From NCBI GenBank assembly GCA_022708585.1, contig JAKIYJ010000014.1, positions 1 through 13,469 of the forward strand: 13,469 bases of DNA, written 5' to 3'. The DNA comes from Bacteroidota bacterium (GTDB lineage: Bacteria; Bacteroidota; Bacteroidia; Bacteroidales; JAKIYJ01). This document shows, piece after piece, positions 5,746-13,469 of this stretch. Under the pieces are notes generated by a model that was not told where the DNA came from, ran no database searches, and saw nothing but the letters and a program-made list of their open reading frames with translations. Both the position numbers and the translations under genes were made by a program. Each line of letters begins with the position of its first letter. Within the stretch, counting starts at the first letter, position 1.

Positions 5746-6933
5746 ATGGCAAAAGAAAAATTTGATCGTTCCAAACCTCACGTTAATATTGGAACTATTG
5801 GGCATATCGATCATGGAAAAACAACTTTAACCGCTGCCATTACATTGGTAATGGCTCAAAAAGGTTATGCTGAATTCAGATCTTTTGATTCTATCGATAA
5901 TGCTCCAGAAGAAAAAGAAAGAGGTATTACTATTAATACTTCTCATGTTGAATATCAAACGGCAACAAGGCATTATGCACATGTTGACTGTCCTGGACAT
6001 GCTGACTATGTCAAAAACATGGTTACTGGTGCCGCTCAAATGGATGGTGCTATTCTGGTTGTTGCAGCTACTGATGGACCAATGCCTCAGACTCGTGAAC
6101 ACGTTTTACTTGCCCGTCAAGTTGGTGTTCCCAAACTTGTTGTATTTATGAACAAAGTAGATATGGTCGATGACGAAGAACTGTTGGACCTTGTTGAAAT
6201 GGAAATTCGAGACCTGTTGAACTTTTATGAATATGATGGGAACAATGTTCCTGTTATAAGAGGTTCTGCTCTTGGGGCCCTTAATAATGAACCTAAATGG
6301 GTAGAAAAAATAGTAGAATTAATGGATGCAGTTGATAATTATATTCCTATCCCAGTTCGTGATATTGATAAAGACTTTTTAATGCCTATAGAAGACATTT
6401 TTAGTATAACAGGTCGTGGTACTGTTGCTACCGGTCGTATTGAATCCGGCGTGATAAAGACAGGTGATCCAGTAGAAATTATTGGACTGGGCGCTGATAA
6501 ACTAAAATCTGTTGTTACTGGTGTAGAAATGTTTCGTAAAATCCTTGATAGAGGTGAAGCAGGAGATAATGCAGGTTTACTATTGCGTGGCATTGATAAA
6601 AATGAAATTCGTAGAGGAATGGTAGTTGCTAAACCCGGGTCAATTCAACCTCATAAAAATTTCAAAGCCCAGGTTTATATCCTTAAAAAAGAAGAAGGTG
6701 GCCGTCATACTCCTTTTCATAATAAATACCGTCCCCAGTTTTATTTTCGTACTACTGATGTTACTGGTGAAATAGAACTTCCAGAAGGAATTGAAATGGT
6801 AATGCCTGGCGATCATGTAACTATTACTGTTAATTTAATTTCTGAAATAGCAATGAATGTTAATTTACGTTTTGCTATTCGTGAAGGTGGGCGTACCGTT
6901 GGAGCAGGACAGGTAATTGAAATTCTGGATTGA
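5746..6933 (+). CDS. tuf: Translation elongation factor Tu
   Basis: A GTPase of 395 residues, full length for EF-Tu, which delivers aminoacyl-tRNA to the ribosomal A site. G motifs are intact: G1 GHIDHGKT (19-26), G2 RGITINT (59-65) with Thr62, G3 DCPGH (81-85) with the catalytic His85, G4 NKVD (136-139) and G5 GSAL (173-176). Beta-barrel domains 2 (about 210-300, TGRGTVATGRIE) and 3 (about 305-395) follow and end GGRTVGAGQVIEILD. The P-loop has Ile21 where E. coli and most EF-Tu carry Val20 of the hydrophobic gate. The start MAKEKFDRSKPHVNIGTIGH is canonical, without a Shine-Dalgarno. It lies 74 bp after the tRNA-Thr and is probably co-transcribed with the four tRNAs, a normal Bacteroidetes arrangement linking EF-Tu supply to tRNA supply. 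Confidence 0.98.
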   Translation: MAKEKFDRSKPHVNIGTIGHIDHGKTTLTAAITLVMAQKGYAEFRSFDSIDNAPEEKERGITINTSHVEYQTATRHYAHVDCPGHADYVKNMVTGAAQMDGAILVVAATDGPMPQTREHVLLARQVGVPKLVVFMNKVDMVDDEELLDLVEMEIRDLLNFYEYDGNNVPVIRGSALGALNNEPKWVEKIVELMDAVDNYIPIPVRDIDKDFLMPIEDIFSITGRGTVATGRIESGVIKTGDPVEIIGLGADKLKSVVTGVEMFRKILDRGEAGDNAGLLLRGIDKNEIRRGMVVAKPGSIQPHKNFKAQVYILKKEEGGRHTPFHNKYRPQFYFRTTDVTGEIELPEGIEMVMPGDHVTITVNLISEIAMNVNLRFAIREGGRTVGAGQVIEILD

Positions 6934-6959
6934 TTTATATGAATTATCTATTAAATTTG
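6930..6959 (+). promoter_or_regulatory. Candidate promoter for tRNA-Trp/secE/nusG
   Basis: TTG at 6930-6932, overlapping the tuf stop codon, is followed after 19 bp by TAAATTTG (6952-6959). The -7 box is full consensus; the -33 is only a TTG preceded by A. It could add transcription downstream of tuf. No terminator is seen between tuf and tRNA-Trp. Confidence 0.4.
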
Positions 6960-7015
6960 TATGTCATTAAATTTAATAATAATATACTCAACCATAAAAA
7001 ATAGAGGTTATATGT

Positions 7016-7089
7016 ACGGGTGTAGCTCAATTTGGCAGAGTGGTGGTCTCCAAAACCATAGGTTGCAGGTTCGAGTCCTGCCACCCGTG
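7016..7089 (+). tRNA. tRNA-Trp (CCA)
   Basis: A 74-nt cloverleaf. The acceptor ACGGGTG pairs with CACCCGT and the discriminator is G, as is usual for Trp. The anticodon stem GTGGT/ACCAT holds loop CTCCAAA with anticodon CCA. The T arm contains AGGTTCGAGTCCT. No 3' CCA is encoded. It lies between tuf and secE, its conserved place in Bacteroidetes. Confidence 0.95.
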
Positions 7090-7106
7090 CAAAAAACATA
7101 ATTATT

Positions 7107-7298
7107 ATGAAAAAAATAAAAGCTTATATTAAAGATTGCTATGATGAATTGATGCATAAAGTGTCATGGCCTACATGGAATGAATTGCAAAATAGCGCTA
7201 TTGTTGTATCTGTCGCTTCTTTGATAATTGCTTTAATAGTTTATTTAATGGATACTTCTTTCGATACGATAATAAAGCAATTTTATAAACTGTTTTAA
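7107..7298 (+). CDS. secE: Preprotein translocase subunit SecE
   Basis: A 63-residue inner-membrane protein that clamps SecY in the SecYEG export channel. It is the short single-span form. An amphipathic, basic N-terminal helix (MKKIKAYIKDCYDELMHK) leads to the conserved KVSWPTWNEL (18-27) and one transmembrane segment (about 29-48, AIVVSVASLIIALIVYLM), then a short C-terminal tail. It starts 17 bp after tRNA-Trp and precedes nusG, the near-universal secE-nusG pairing. Confidence 0.95.
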   Translation: MKKIKAYIKDCYDELMHKVSWPTWNELQNSAIVVSVASLIIALIVYLMDTSFDTIIKQFYKLF

Positions 7299-7363
7299 TA
7301 TGCTATCCATAAAATGAGATTATTTATGTTTTTAACTTTTTTAACTATTATAAAAAAAAAGAT

Positions 7364-7915
7364 ATGAGTGACAATGTGGCAAAATGGTATGTGATTCGTG
7401 CTGTAAGCGGCAACGAAAAAAAAGTAAAGCAATACATTGAAAATGAAATTGCCCGTTTAGGTATGAATGATTATGTTGCTCAAGTTATTATTCCTGCCGA
7501 AAAAATCTATCAGGTACGAAAAGGGAAAAAAATAAGTAAAGAAAGAAGCTATTTTCCAGGATATATACTCATTGAAGCTGTTCTAACAGGAGAACTAATA
7601 CATGCAATAAAAAATATTCCTGGTGTTTCAGGTTTTCTTGGTACTGAAAAAGGAAAAAATCCTGTTCCATTAAGACAATCAGAAGTATATAGAATACTTG
7701 GAAAAGTTGATGAATTAGCAGAAAAAAGTGAAGAAATAAATGAACCTTTTATTGTTGGAGAAACTGTAACTGTTATTGATGGTCCTTTTAACAATTTTAG
7801 CGGTGTTATCGAAGAAATTAATAATGAAAAGAAAAAATTAAAGGTAATAGTAAAAATTTTTGGGCGTAAAACTCCACTTGAATTAAGTTTTATGCAAGTT
7901 GAAAAAGAAAGTTGA
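7364..7915 (+). CDS. nusG: Transcription termination/antitermination factor NusG
   Basis: A 183-residue NusG. The NGN domain (about 6-115; KWYVIRAVSGNEKKVKQYIE, RSYFPGYILIEA at 61-72, GVSGFLG at 87-93) binds the clamp of RNA polymerase. The C-terminal KOW domain (about 128-180; VGETVTVIDGPFNNFSGVIE) contacts NusE/S10 or Rho and couples transcription with translation. Length and domain order are standard. The start MSDNVAKWYV has an A-rich leader and no Shine-Dalgarno. It sits 65 bp after secE and 35 bp before rplK. Confidence 0.97.
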   Translation: MSDNVAKWYVIRAVSGNEKKVKQYIENEIARLGMNDYVAQVIIPAEKIYQVRKGKKISKERSYFPGYILIEAVLTGELIHAIKNIPGVSGFLGTEKGKNPVPLRQSEVYRILGKVDELAEKSEEINEPFIVGETVTVIDGPFNNFSGVIEEINNEKKKLKVIVKIFGRKTPLELSFMQVEKES

Positions 7916-7950
7916 TAAAATATAACTAATTTTAATAATATATATTAAAT

Positions 7951-8400
7951 ATGGCAAAAGAAATAGCTGGAATAATTAAATTACAAATCAAAGGAGGTGC
8001 AGCTAATCCTTCTCCTCCCGTTGGTCCTGCCTTAGGTGCTAAAGGTGTGAATATTATGGAATTCTGTAAACAGTTTAATGCGAGAACACAGGATAACGCC
8101 GGAAAATTAATCCCTGTTATTATTACTGTTTATAAAGATAAATCTTTTGATTTTATAGTTAAAACTCCCCCAGTAACAATACAATTATTAGAATTGACAA
8201 AAGTTCAAAAAGGTTCTGCTGAACCCAACAAAACAAAAATCGGTTCTATTACCTGGGAACAAGTTAAAACTATTGCTGAAAATAAAATGATAGATATGAA
8301 CGCTTTTACTCTTGAATCAGCAATTAGTATGGTTGCTGGAACTGCCCGCAGTATGGGAATTACTATTAAGGGAGAAAATACTTATAAAATAAATAAATAA
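7951..8400 (+). CDS. rplK: 50S ribosomal protein L11
   Basis: 149 residues, slightly longer than the usual 141-147. The N-terminal domain (MAKEIAGIIKLQIKGGAANP, SPPVGPALGAKGVNI at 21-35) carries the proline pair used in thiostrepton sensitivity and IF2/EF-G contact. The C-terminal domain binds the 1070 region of 23S rRNA in the GTPase-associated centre (FTLESAISMVAGTARSMGI). It begins the L11-L1-L10-L7/L12 cluster and is followed by rplA after 53 bp. In many bacteria L1 represses the rplK-rplA mRNA; I did not identify the binding structure here. Confidence 0.97.
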   Translation: MAKEIAGIIKLQIKGGAANPSPPVGPALGAKGVNIMEFCKQFNARTQDNAGKLIPVIITVYKDKSFDFIVKTPPVTIQLLELTKVQKGSAEPNKTKIGSITWEQVKTIAENKMIDMNAFTLESAISMVAGTARSMGITIKGENTYKINK

Positions 8401-8453
8401 TATTAGAGTTATATCTAAAATTTGTATAATTAAGAAATTTAAAAATTGATAAA

Positions 8454-9149
8454 ATGGCCAAACTAACTAAAAAAAGAAAAGAGGCTTTAACAAAATATAA
8501 TCGACAAAAACTTTATCCTTTATCTGAAGCTATTGATATAGTAAAAAAAATTACTACTACTAATTTTGATGCTTCTGTTGATATAGATGTAAGATTAGGT
8601 GTGGATCCTCGTAAAGCCAATCAAATGGTTAGAGGTAGTGTTACTTTGCCTCATGGAACCGGTAAAAAAGTTAAAGTACTGGTACTTTGTACCGCTGATA
8701 AGGAAGAAGAAGCAAAAGCAGCTGGAGCCGATTATTATGGATTGGATGAATATATCCAAAAAATAAAAGAAGGCTGGACAGATGTTGACGTTATAATTAC
8801 TATGCCAAGCGTTATGCCTAAAATTGGTGCTTTAGGAAAAATTTTAGGTCCAAGAGGTTTAATGCCTAATCCCAAAACTGGTACCGTTACTATGGAAATA
8901 GGTAAGGCCGTTAGGGAAGTTAAAGCAGGTAAAATTGATTTTAAAGTTGATAAATATGGAATCATTCACTCTTCTATCGCAAAAATATCTTTTACAAATG
9001 AAAAAATTGTTGATAATGCTAAAGAATTATTACAAAATATTATCAAATTAAAACCTGCTGCCGCAAAAGGAACTTATCTTAAAAGTATTTGTATATCCAG
9101 CACTATGAGCCCTGGAGTTCATATTGATACAAAATCAATTACAGCTTAA
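8454..9149 (+). CDS. rplA: 50S ribosomal protein L1
   Basis: 231 residues, the normal size. L1 forms the mobile L1 stalk that helps release E-site tRNA and is a translational repressor of its own operon in many bacteria. Visible features are the start MAKLTKKRKEALTKYN, the domain I strand ASVDIDVRLGVDPRKANQ, the family signature IGALGKILGPRGLMPNPKTG (124-143), and domain I closure GKIDFKVDKYGIIHSSI. The rplJ start follows 16 bp after its stop, so coupled expression is likely. Confidence 0.97.
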   Translation: MAKLTKKRKEALTKYNRQKLYPLSEAIDIVKKITTTNFDASVDIDVRLGVDPRKANQMVRGSVTLPHGTGKKVKVLVLCTADKEEEAKAAGADYYGLDEYIQKIKEGWTDVDVIITMPSVMPKIGALGKILGPRGLMPNPKTGTVTMEIGKAVREVKAGKIDFKVDKYGIIHSSIAKISFTNEKIVDNAKELLQNIIKLKPAAAKGTYLKSICISSTMSPGVHIDTKSITA

Positions 9150-9165
9150 TTATATTATTGATATT

Positions 9166-9693
9166 ATGAAAAAAGAACTTAAAAATCAAATTGTTGCTGA
9201 ACTGTCGAATCAAATTGCAAATAGTAATTGCATGTATATAACCGATATTTCTACACTTGATGTTAAAACTACTGTTAACTTGAGAAAATCATGTTTTAAC
9301 AAAAATGTAAAACTAATTGTCGTAAAAAATACTTTGCTTAAAATGGCTATGCAGAACAGTGGTAAAAATTTTGATGAATTGTACTCTGTCCTCGAAGGTC
9401 CATCTTCTATTATGTTTTCTGATGCAGGTAATTTACCTGCAAAAATCATAAGCGATTTTAGAAAAAATTTCAAAAATACACATCCTATACTTAAAGGAGC
9501 TTATGTAAATGAATCTTGCTTTATCGGCAATGAACAACTTGAAACCCTTGTTAATCTTAAATCCAAAAATGAACTCATTGGAGATATTATTGGATTATTA
9601 CAGTCACCTATAAGAAATGTCGTCTCAGCATTACAATCAGGTGGCTCAAAAATAAGTGGAATTCTTAAAACCATGTCTGAAAAGACTGAATAA
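9166..9693 (+). CDS. rplJ: 50S ribosomal protein L10
   Basis: 175 residues from the ATG at 9166; an upstream in-frame alternative at 9124 would overlap rplA and adds no conserved sequence. L10 anchors L7/L12 dimers to 23S rRNA, forming the stalk base. The N-terminal RNA-binding domain (MKKELKNQIVAEL, YITDISTLDVKTTVNLR, VKLIVVKNTLLKMA) is recognisable, and the C-terminal helix (ELIGDIIGLLQSPIRNVVSALQSG) is the L7/L12-binding part. Regulation by the L10-L12 complex on its leader is common in bacteria, but with only 16 bp before the gene any such leader would lie inside rplA. Confidence 0.95.
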   Translation: MKKELKNQIVAELSNQIANSNCMYITDISTLDVKTTVNLRKSCFNKNVKLIVVKNTLLKMAMQNSGKNFDELYSVLEGPSSIMFSDAGNLPAKIISDFRKNFKNTHPILKGAYVNESCFIGNEQLETLVNLKSKNELIGDIIGLLQSPIRNVVSALQSGGSKISGILKTMSEKTE

Positions 9694-9742
9694 TTTATAT
9701 ATAATTAATTAATTAATTTTTTAACACATAAAATACAATAAA

Positions 9743-10126
9743 ATGACAGAATTAAAAGCACTTGCAGAACAATTAGTTAATCTGACTGTTAAAGAAGTTA
9801 ACGTATTAGCTCAGATTCTTAAAGATGAATATGGCATTGAACCAGCAGCTCCAGCTGTTATGGCAGCAGCCTCTACTTCAGCTCCTTCAAATAATGAAAA
9901 TGAAGAAGAAGAAAAGAAACTATTTAATGTTATCCTTAAATCTGTGGGACAACAAAAAATCGCTGTTGTAAAACTTGTTAAAGAACTTACAAGCCTTGGC
10001 TTAAAAGAATCCAAAGAGCTGGTTGATGCAGCACCAAAACCAATTAAAGAAGGTATTCCAAAAGATGAAGCCGAAGCATTGAAAAAACAATTAGAAGAAA
10101 TAGGGGCTGAGGTTGAAATTAAATAG
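9743..10126 (+). CDS. rplL: 50S ribosomal protein L7/L12
   Basis: 127 residues. The N-terminal dimerisation/L10-binding helices (MTELKALAEQLVNLTVKEVNV, about 1-32) are followed by an Ala/Pro then Glu-rich flexible hinge (about 33-58, with four consecutive Glu) and the factor-binding C-terminal domain (about 59-127; KIAVVKLVKELTSLGLKESK, LVDAAPKPIKEGIPKDEAEAL). It recruits EF-Tu, EF-G, IF2 and release factors to the ribosome. It lies 49 bp after rplJ and 135 bp ahead of rpoB. Confidence 0.97.
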   Translation: MTELKALAEQLVNLTVKEVNVLAQILKDEYGIEPAAPAVMAAASTSAPSNNENEEEEKKLFNVILKSVGQQKIAVVKLVKELTSLGLKESKELVDAAPKPIKEGIPKDEAEALKKQLEEIGAEVEIK

Positions 10127-10261
10127 AAAGTTTGTTAAATTATAAAAGGGAATATAAATGTAATCATTGTTGCTTTTTATTATAAGCAAATTATTCTATA
10201 TTCTAATAATATATTTAAATCTTTTTTAATTTAATTTCTTCAACCTTTAATTTTTAATACA
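10127..10261 (+). other. rplL-rpoB intergenic spacer
   Basis: 135 AT-rich bases. One weak hairpin is present (TTGCTT 10170-10175 with AAGCAA 10184-10189), without a following T-run. This gap is a common site for attenuation or RNA processing in bacteria, but I see no convincing terminator and no TAnnTTTG promoter on +. Confidence 0.4.
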
Positions 10262-13200
10262 TTGACAATAAACAAAAAAAATCGAATTAATTTCGGTAAA
10301 ACACAAATCAGTATTGATTATCCTGATTTTCTCGAGATTCAATTAAAATCGTTTCATGATTTTTTCCAACTTGAAACAACAAGTGAAAACCGACAACAAG
10401 AAACCCTTTTTAAGGTCTTTTCTGAAAATTTTCCAATTTCAGATGCAAGAAATAATTTTGTTTTAGAATTTATTGACTATTTCATAGATCCTCCCAGGTA
10501 TTCTATTGAAGAGTGTATTGAACGTGGACTTACTTATAGCGTTCCTCTTAAAGCTAAAATGAAATTGTATTGCACAGACCCTGAACATGAAGATTTTGAA
10601 ACTATTATACAAGATGTATATCTTGGTATGATACCCTATATGACTCCCAAAGGTACCTTTGTTATTAATGGTGGTGAAAGAGTGGTGGTTTCTCAATTAC
10701 ATCGTTCACCCGGTGTTTTCTTTGGTCAAAGTCGCCATACTAATGGTGCTATTTTATATTCTGCGAGAATTATCCCGTTTAAAGGATCATGGATGGAATT
10801 TGCTACTGACATAAATAATGTTATGTATGCATACATTGACCGCAAAAAGAAACTTCCTGTTACTACTCTTCTAAGAGCAATTGGTTTTGAAACAGATAAG
10901 GATATTCTTGAAATTTTTGGTCTTGCCGAAGAAATTAAAGTTACTAAAGCAGGACTTAAAAAAGTTGTAGGCCGTAAATTAGCAGCAAGAGCTGTTAAAA
11001 CATGGCTCGAAGATTTTGTGGATGAAGATACAGGCGAAGTTGTTTCTATTGAACGTACAGAAATTATTTTGGAAAGAGAAACAGTACTCGAAAATAAACA
11101 TATTGATCAAATAGTTGAATCCGGAGCCAAAAGCATACTCCTACATCGTGAAGATATGTCATCTCTTGACTACTCAATCATTTATAATACTTTCCAAAAA
11201 GATACTACCAACTCTGAAAAAGAAGCACTTGAATATATATATAGACAATTAAGAAATGCAGATCCACCCGACGAAGAAACTGCGCGTAGTATTTTCGAAA
11301 AATTATTCTTCTCCGACAAAAGATATGATCTTGGTGAAGTAGGTCGTTATAAAATTAATAAAAAATTAAACCTCGATATTGATATTAATACCAAGGTTCT
11401 CACCAAAGAAGATATAGTTGCAATTATTAAATATCTCATCGAACTTATTAATGCTAAAGCAGAAGTAGATGATATTGATCATCTTAGCAATAGACGTGTT
11501 AGAACAGTTGGAGAACAATTATACGGACAATTTGGAGTTGGACTTACCAGAATGGCACGTACAATTAGAGAACGAATGAATGTACGTGATAATGAAGTTT
11601 TTAAACCAGTGGACCTTGTTAATGCAAAAACATTATCTTCTGTCATTAACTCCTTTTTCGGAACGAATCAATTATCGCAATTTATGGATCAAACAAATCC
11701 TCTTGCAGAACTTACTCATAAAAGGAGAATATCTGCTTTAGGACCAGGAGGGCTTTCGAGAGAAAGAGCGGGTTTTGAAGTTCGAGATGTACATTATACT
11801 CATTATGGAAGACTTTGTACTATTGAAACACCAGAAGGACCCAATATCGGACTTATTTCTTCGCTTTGTGTCTATGCTAAAATTAATAATCTCGGATTTA
11901 TTGAAACCCCATACATTAAAGTTGAAAATGGTGTTGTAGATACTACTTATAACCCAATATATCTTACAGCCGAAGAAGAAGAAGATAAAATTATTGCACA
12001 GGCATCTACCAATTTTGATAAATCGGGTAAAATTACTGAACAGCGTATAAAAGCAAGATATTTTGCTGATTACCCAATTGTAAAACCAGAAGAGGTTAAT
12101 TTACTCGATATTGCTCCAAACCAAATATCTTCTATTGCTGCTTCTCTTATCCCTTTTCTTGAACATGATGATGCTAACCGTGCTTTGATGGGCTCTAATA
12201 TGATGCGACAAGCTGTCCCTCTTATTAATCCAGAAGCTCCTATTGTAGGTACTGGACTCGAATCTATTGTCGCTCAAGATTCACGAGTACTCATTAATGC
12301 CGAAGGCGATGGCATTGTTGATTATGTGGATTCTAAAATTATTATAATAAAATATCACCGTAGTAAAGAAGAAAAACTTGTTAGTTTTGAAGAAGATAAA
12401 AAAGTTTATAACCTGATTAAATTTCAAAAAACCAATCAAAATACATGTATTAATCTTAAACCAATGGTTAAAAAAGGTGATAAGGTTACAAAAGGACAGG
12501 TGCTTTGCGAAGGATATGCAACAAAAGATGGAGAACTTGCACTTGGACGCAACCTTATGTGCGCCTTTATGCCATGGAAAGGTTATAATTTTGAAGACGC
12601 TATTGTTATTTCAGAAAAAGTTGTAAAAAACGATTATTTTACATCAATACATATAGATGAATATTCATTAGAAGTAAGAGATACAAAAAGAGGTGTAGAA
12701 GAATTAACTTGCGATATTCCAAATGTTAGTGCCGAAGCTACTAAAGATTTAGATGATAATGGATTAATACGCATAGGAGCCGAAGTTAATGAAGGCGATA
12801 TTTTAATCGGTAAAATTACTCCAAAAGGAGAAACTGACCCTACTCCAGAAGAAAAACTTCTTAGAGCTATTTTTGGTGATAAAGCAGGTGACGTTAAAGA
12901 CGCATCCCTTAAAGCTCCCCCTTCTTTAAAAGGTATTGTTATTGATAAAAAATTATTCTCCCGAGTTATTAAAGATAAAAAAGATAAAGATAAGGTAAAA
13001 GAAAAAGATAATATTGAAATTATCGAAAAAGATTTAAAATCTTTAATTGAGAAATTAAATGCCAAAATGGCTGAAAAATTATTGCAAATTATTGATGGAC
13101 TTACCTCACCTGGTATTTATGATTATCTTGGCATTGAAGTTATCCCAAAAGGTAAAAAATTTTCTCAAAAAAATATAACACTCTTAAACTTTATCAATAT

Positions 13201-13469
13201 TGAAAATACTAATAAGTGGACTAATGATGAAAAGAAAAATAGTCTTATTAAAGAATTGTTTAACAATTATCAAATCAAGTACAAGGAAATAAATGGAACA
13301 ATAGCACGTCGAAAATTTGCTGTGTCTATTGGCGATGATTTGCCTGGTGGCGTAGTTCAACTGGCAAAAGTATATGTGGCTAAAAAACGTAAACTGAAAG
13401 TTGGCGATAAAATGGCAGGACGTCATGGCAATAAAGGAATTATAGCAAAAATTGTTCGAGAAGAAGATA
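10262..13469 (+). CDS. rpoB: DNA-directed RNA polymerase subunit beta, 3' end outside window
   Basis: The frame is open without interruption from 10235 to the window end; I read all 1069 codons from a TTG at 10262. No in-frame ATG exists before about 10559, which would delete conserved sequence (RINFGK, YPDFLEIQLKSFHDFF, VLEFIDYFIDPPRYSIEECIERGLTYSVP), so TTG is the most likely start. Features in order: protrusion and lobe (GTFVINGGERVVVSQLHRSPGVFF in two parts), the rifampicin region from about residue 465 (FFGTNQLSQFMDQTNPLAEL then THKRRISALGPGG) with susceptible-type residues throughout, TPEGPNIGLI, NFEDAIVISEK, a Lys/Asp-rich segment near 904-916, and GDKMAGRHGNKG near the cut end. Bacteroidetes beta is about 1270 residues, so roughly 200 are missing; rpoC is expected next. 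It forms the catalytic core with beta'. Confidence 0.97.
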   Translation, partial: MTINKKNRINFGKTQISIDYPDFLEIQLKSFHDFFQLETTSENRQQETLFKVFSENFPISDARNNFVLEFIDYFIDPPRYSIEECIERGLTYSVPLKAKMKLYCTDPEHEDFETIIQDVYLGMIPYMTPKGTFVINGGERVVVSQLHRSPGVFFGQSRHTNGAILYSARIIPFKGSWMEFATDINNVMYAYIDRKKKLPVTTLLRAIGFETDKDILEIFGLAEEIKVTKAGLKKVVGRKLAARAVKTWLEDFVDEDTGEVVSIERTEIILERETVLENKHIDQIVESGAKSILLHREDMSSLDYSIIYNTFQKDTTNSEKEALEYIYRQLRNADPPDEETARSIFEKLFFSDKRYDLGEVGRYKINKKLNLDIDINTKVLTKEDIVAIIKYLIELINAKAEVDDIDHLSNRRVRTVGEQLYGQFGVGLTRMARTIRERMNVRDNEVFKPVDLVNAKTLSSVINSFFGTNQLSQFMDQTNPLAELTHKRRISALGPGGLSRERAGFEVRDVHYTHYGRLCTIETPEGPNIGLISSLCVYAKINNLGFIETPYIKVENGVVDTTYNPIYLTAEEEEDKIIAQASTNFDKSGKITEQRIKARYFADYPIVKPEEVNLLDIAPNQISSIAASLIPFLEHDDANRALMGSNMMRQAVPLINPEAPIVGTGLESIVAQDSRVLINAEGDGIVDYVDSKIIIIKYHRSKEEKLVSFEEDKKVYNLIKFQKTNQNTCINLKPMVKKGDKVTKGQVLCEGYATKDGELALGRNLMCAFMPWKGYNFEDAIVISEKVVKNDYFTSIHIDEYSLEVRDTKRGVEELTCDIPNVSAEATKDLDDNGLIRIGAEVNEGDILIGKITPKGETDPTPEEKLLRAIFGDKAGDVKDASLKAPPSLKGIVIDKKLFSRVIKDKKDKDKVKEKDNIEIIEKDLKSLIEKLNAKMAEKLLQIIDGLTSPGIYDYLGIEVIPKGKKFSQKNITLLNFINIENTNKWTNDEKKNSLIKELFNNYQIKYKEINGTIARRKFAVSIGDDLPGGVVQLAKVYVAKKRKLKVGDKMAGRHGNKGIIAKIVREED

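Noticed and set aside
10169..10190. Hairpin in the rplL-rpoB gap as a possible attenuator
   Set aside because: Only six A/T-rich pairs with an 8-nt loop and no T-run afterwards; not a convincing intrinsic terminator.
12634..13065. 143-codon minus-strand frame inside rpoB
   Set aside because: Antisense shadow of an intact, conserved rpoB frame, with no start context or domain of its own.

Overview
The window is a low-G+C segment (roughly 30% by eye) of a chromosome from the phylum Bacteroidota (Bacteroidetes). Three things support this. The gene order tRNA-Thr/Tyr/Gly/Thr - tuf - tRNA-Trp - secE - nusG - rplK - rplA - rplJ - rplL - rpoB is typical of the phylum. Promoter candidates have the Bacteroidetes form (TTTG, 19-21 bp, TAnnTTTG). 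Nearly all genes lack a Shine-Dalgarno sequence. The ParC and RpoB sequences also look like Bacteroidetes forms. I would not name a lower taxon from sequence alone.

Left part (1-3662): the 3' portion of an endonuclease/exonuclease/phosphatase (EEP) family gene on + converges on a full-length topoisomerase IV subunit A (parC) on -. Between them lies a MITE-like element of about 155 bp with 23-bp imperfect terminal inverted repeats and a possible 6-bp target duplication that includes the EEP stop codon. Middle (3663-5226): a 363-bp AT-rich divergent intergenic region with a string of inverted repeats, including a perfect 28-bp palindrome, separates parC from a two-gene unit. That unit is a XerC/XerD-type recombinase followed by the short ribosome hibernation factor hpf, which has the only clear Shine-Dalgarno sequence in the window.

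Right part (5240-13469, all +): a consensus promoter overlaps the hpf terminator and drives four tRNA genes and tuf. tRNA-Trp, secE and nusG follow, then the ribosomal proteins L11, L1, L10 and L7/L12, then the first 1069 codons of rpoB, which is cut by the window end. This is a growth-rate-type translation/transcription cluster: amino-acid decoding (tRNAs, EF-Tu), protein export (SecE), transcription elongation (NusG, RNA polymerase beta) and the GTPase-associated centre and stalk of the 50S subunit (L11, L10, L7/L12).

No wholly new system is evident. The content is mostly core housekeeping. The points worth a second look are the MITE-like element, the palindrome-rich parC/xer intergenic region, the isolated Shine-Dalgarno of hpf, the overlapping terminator/promoter before the tRNAs, the TTG start of rpoB, and an Ile in the EF-Tu P-loop gate position.
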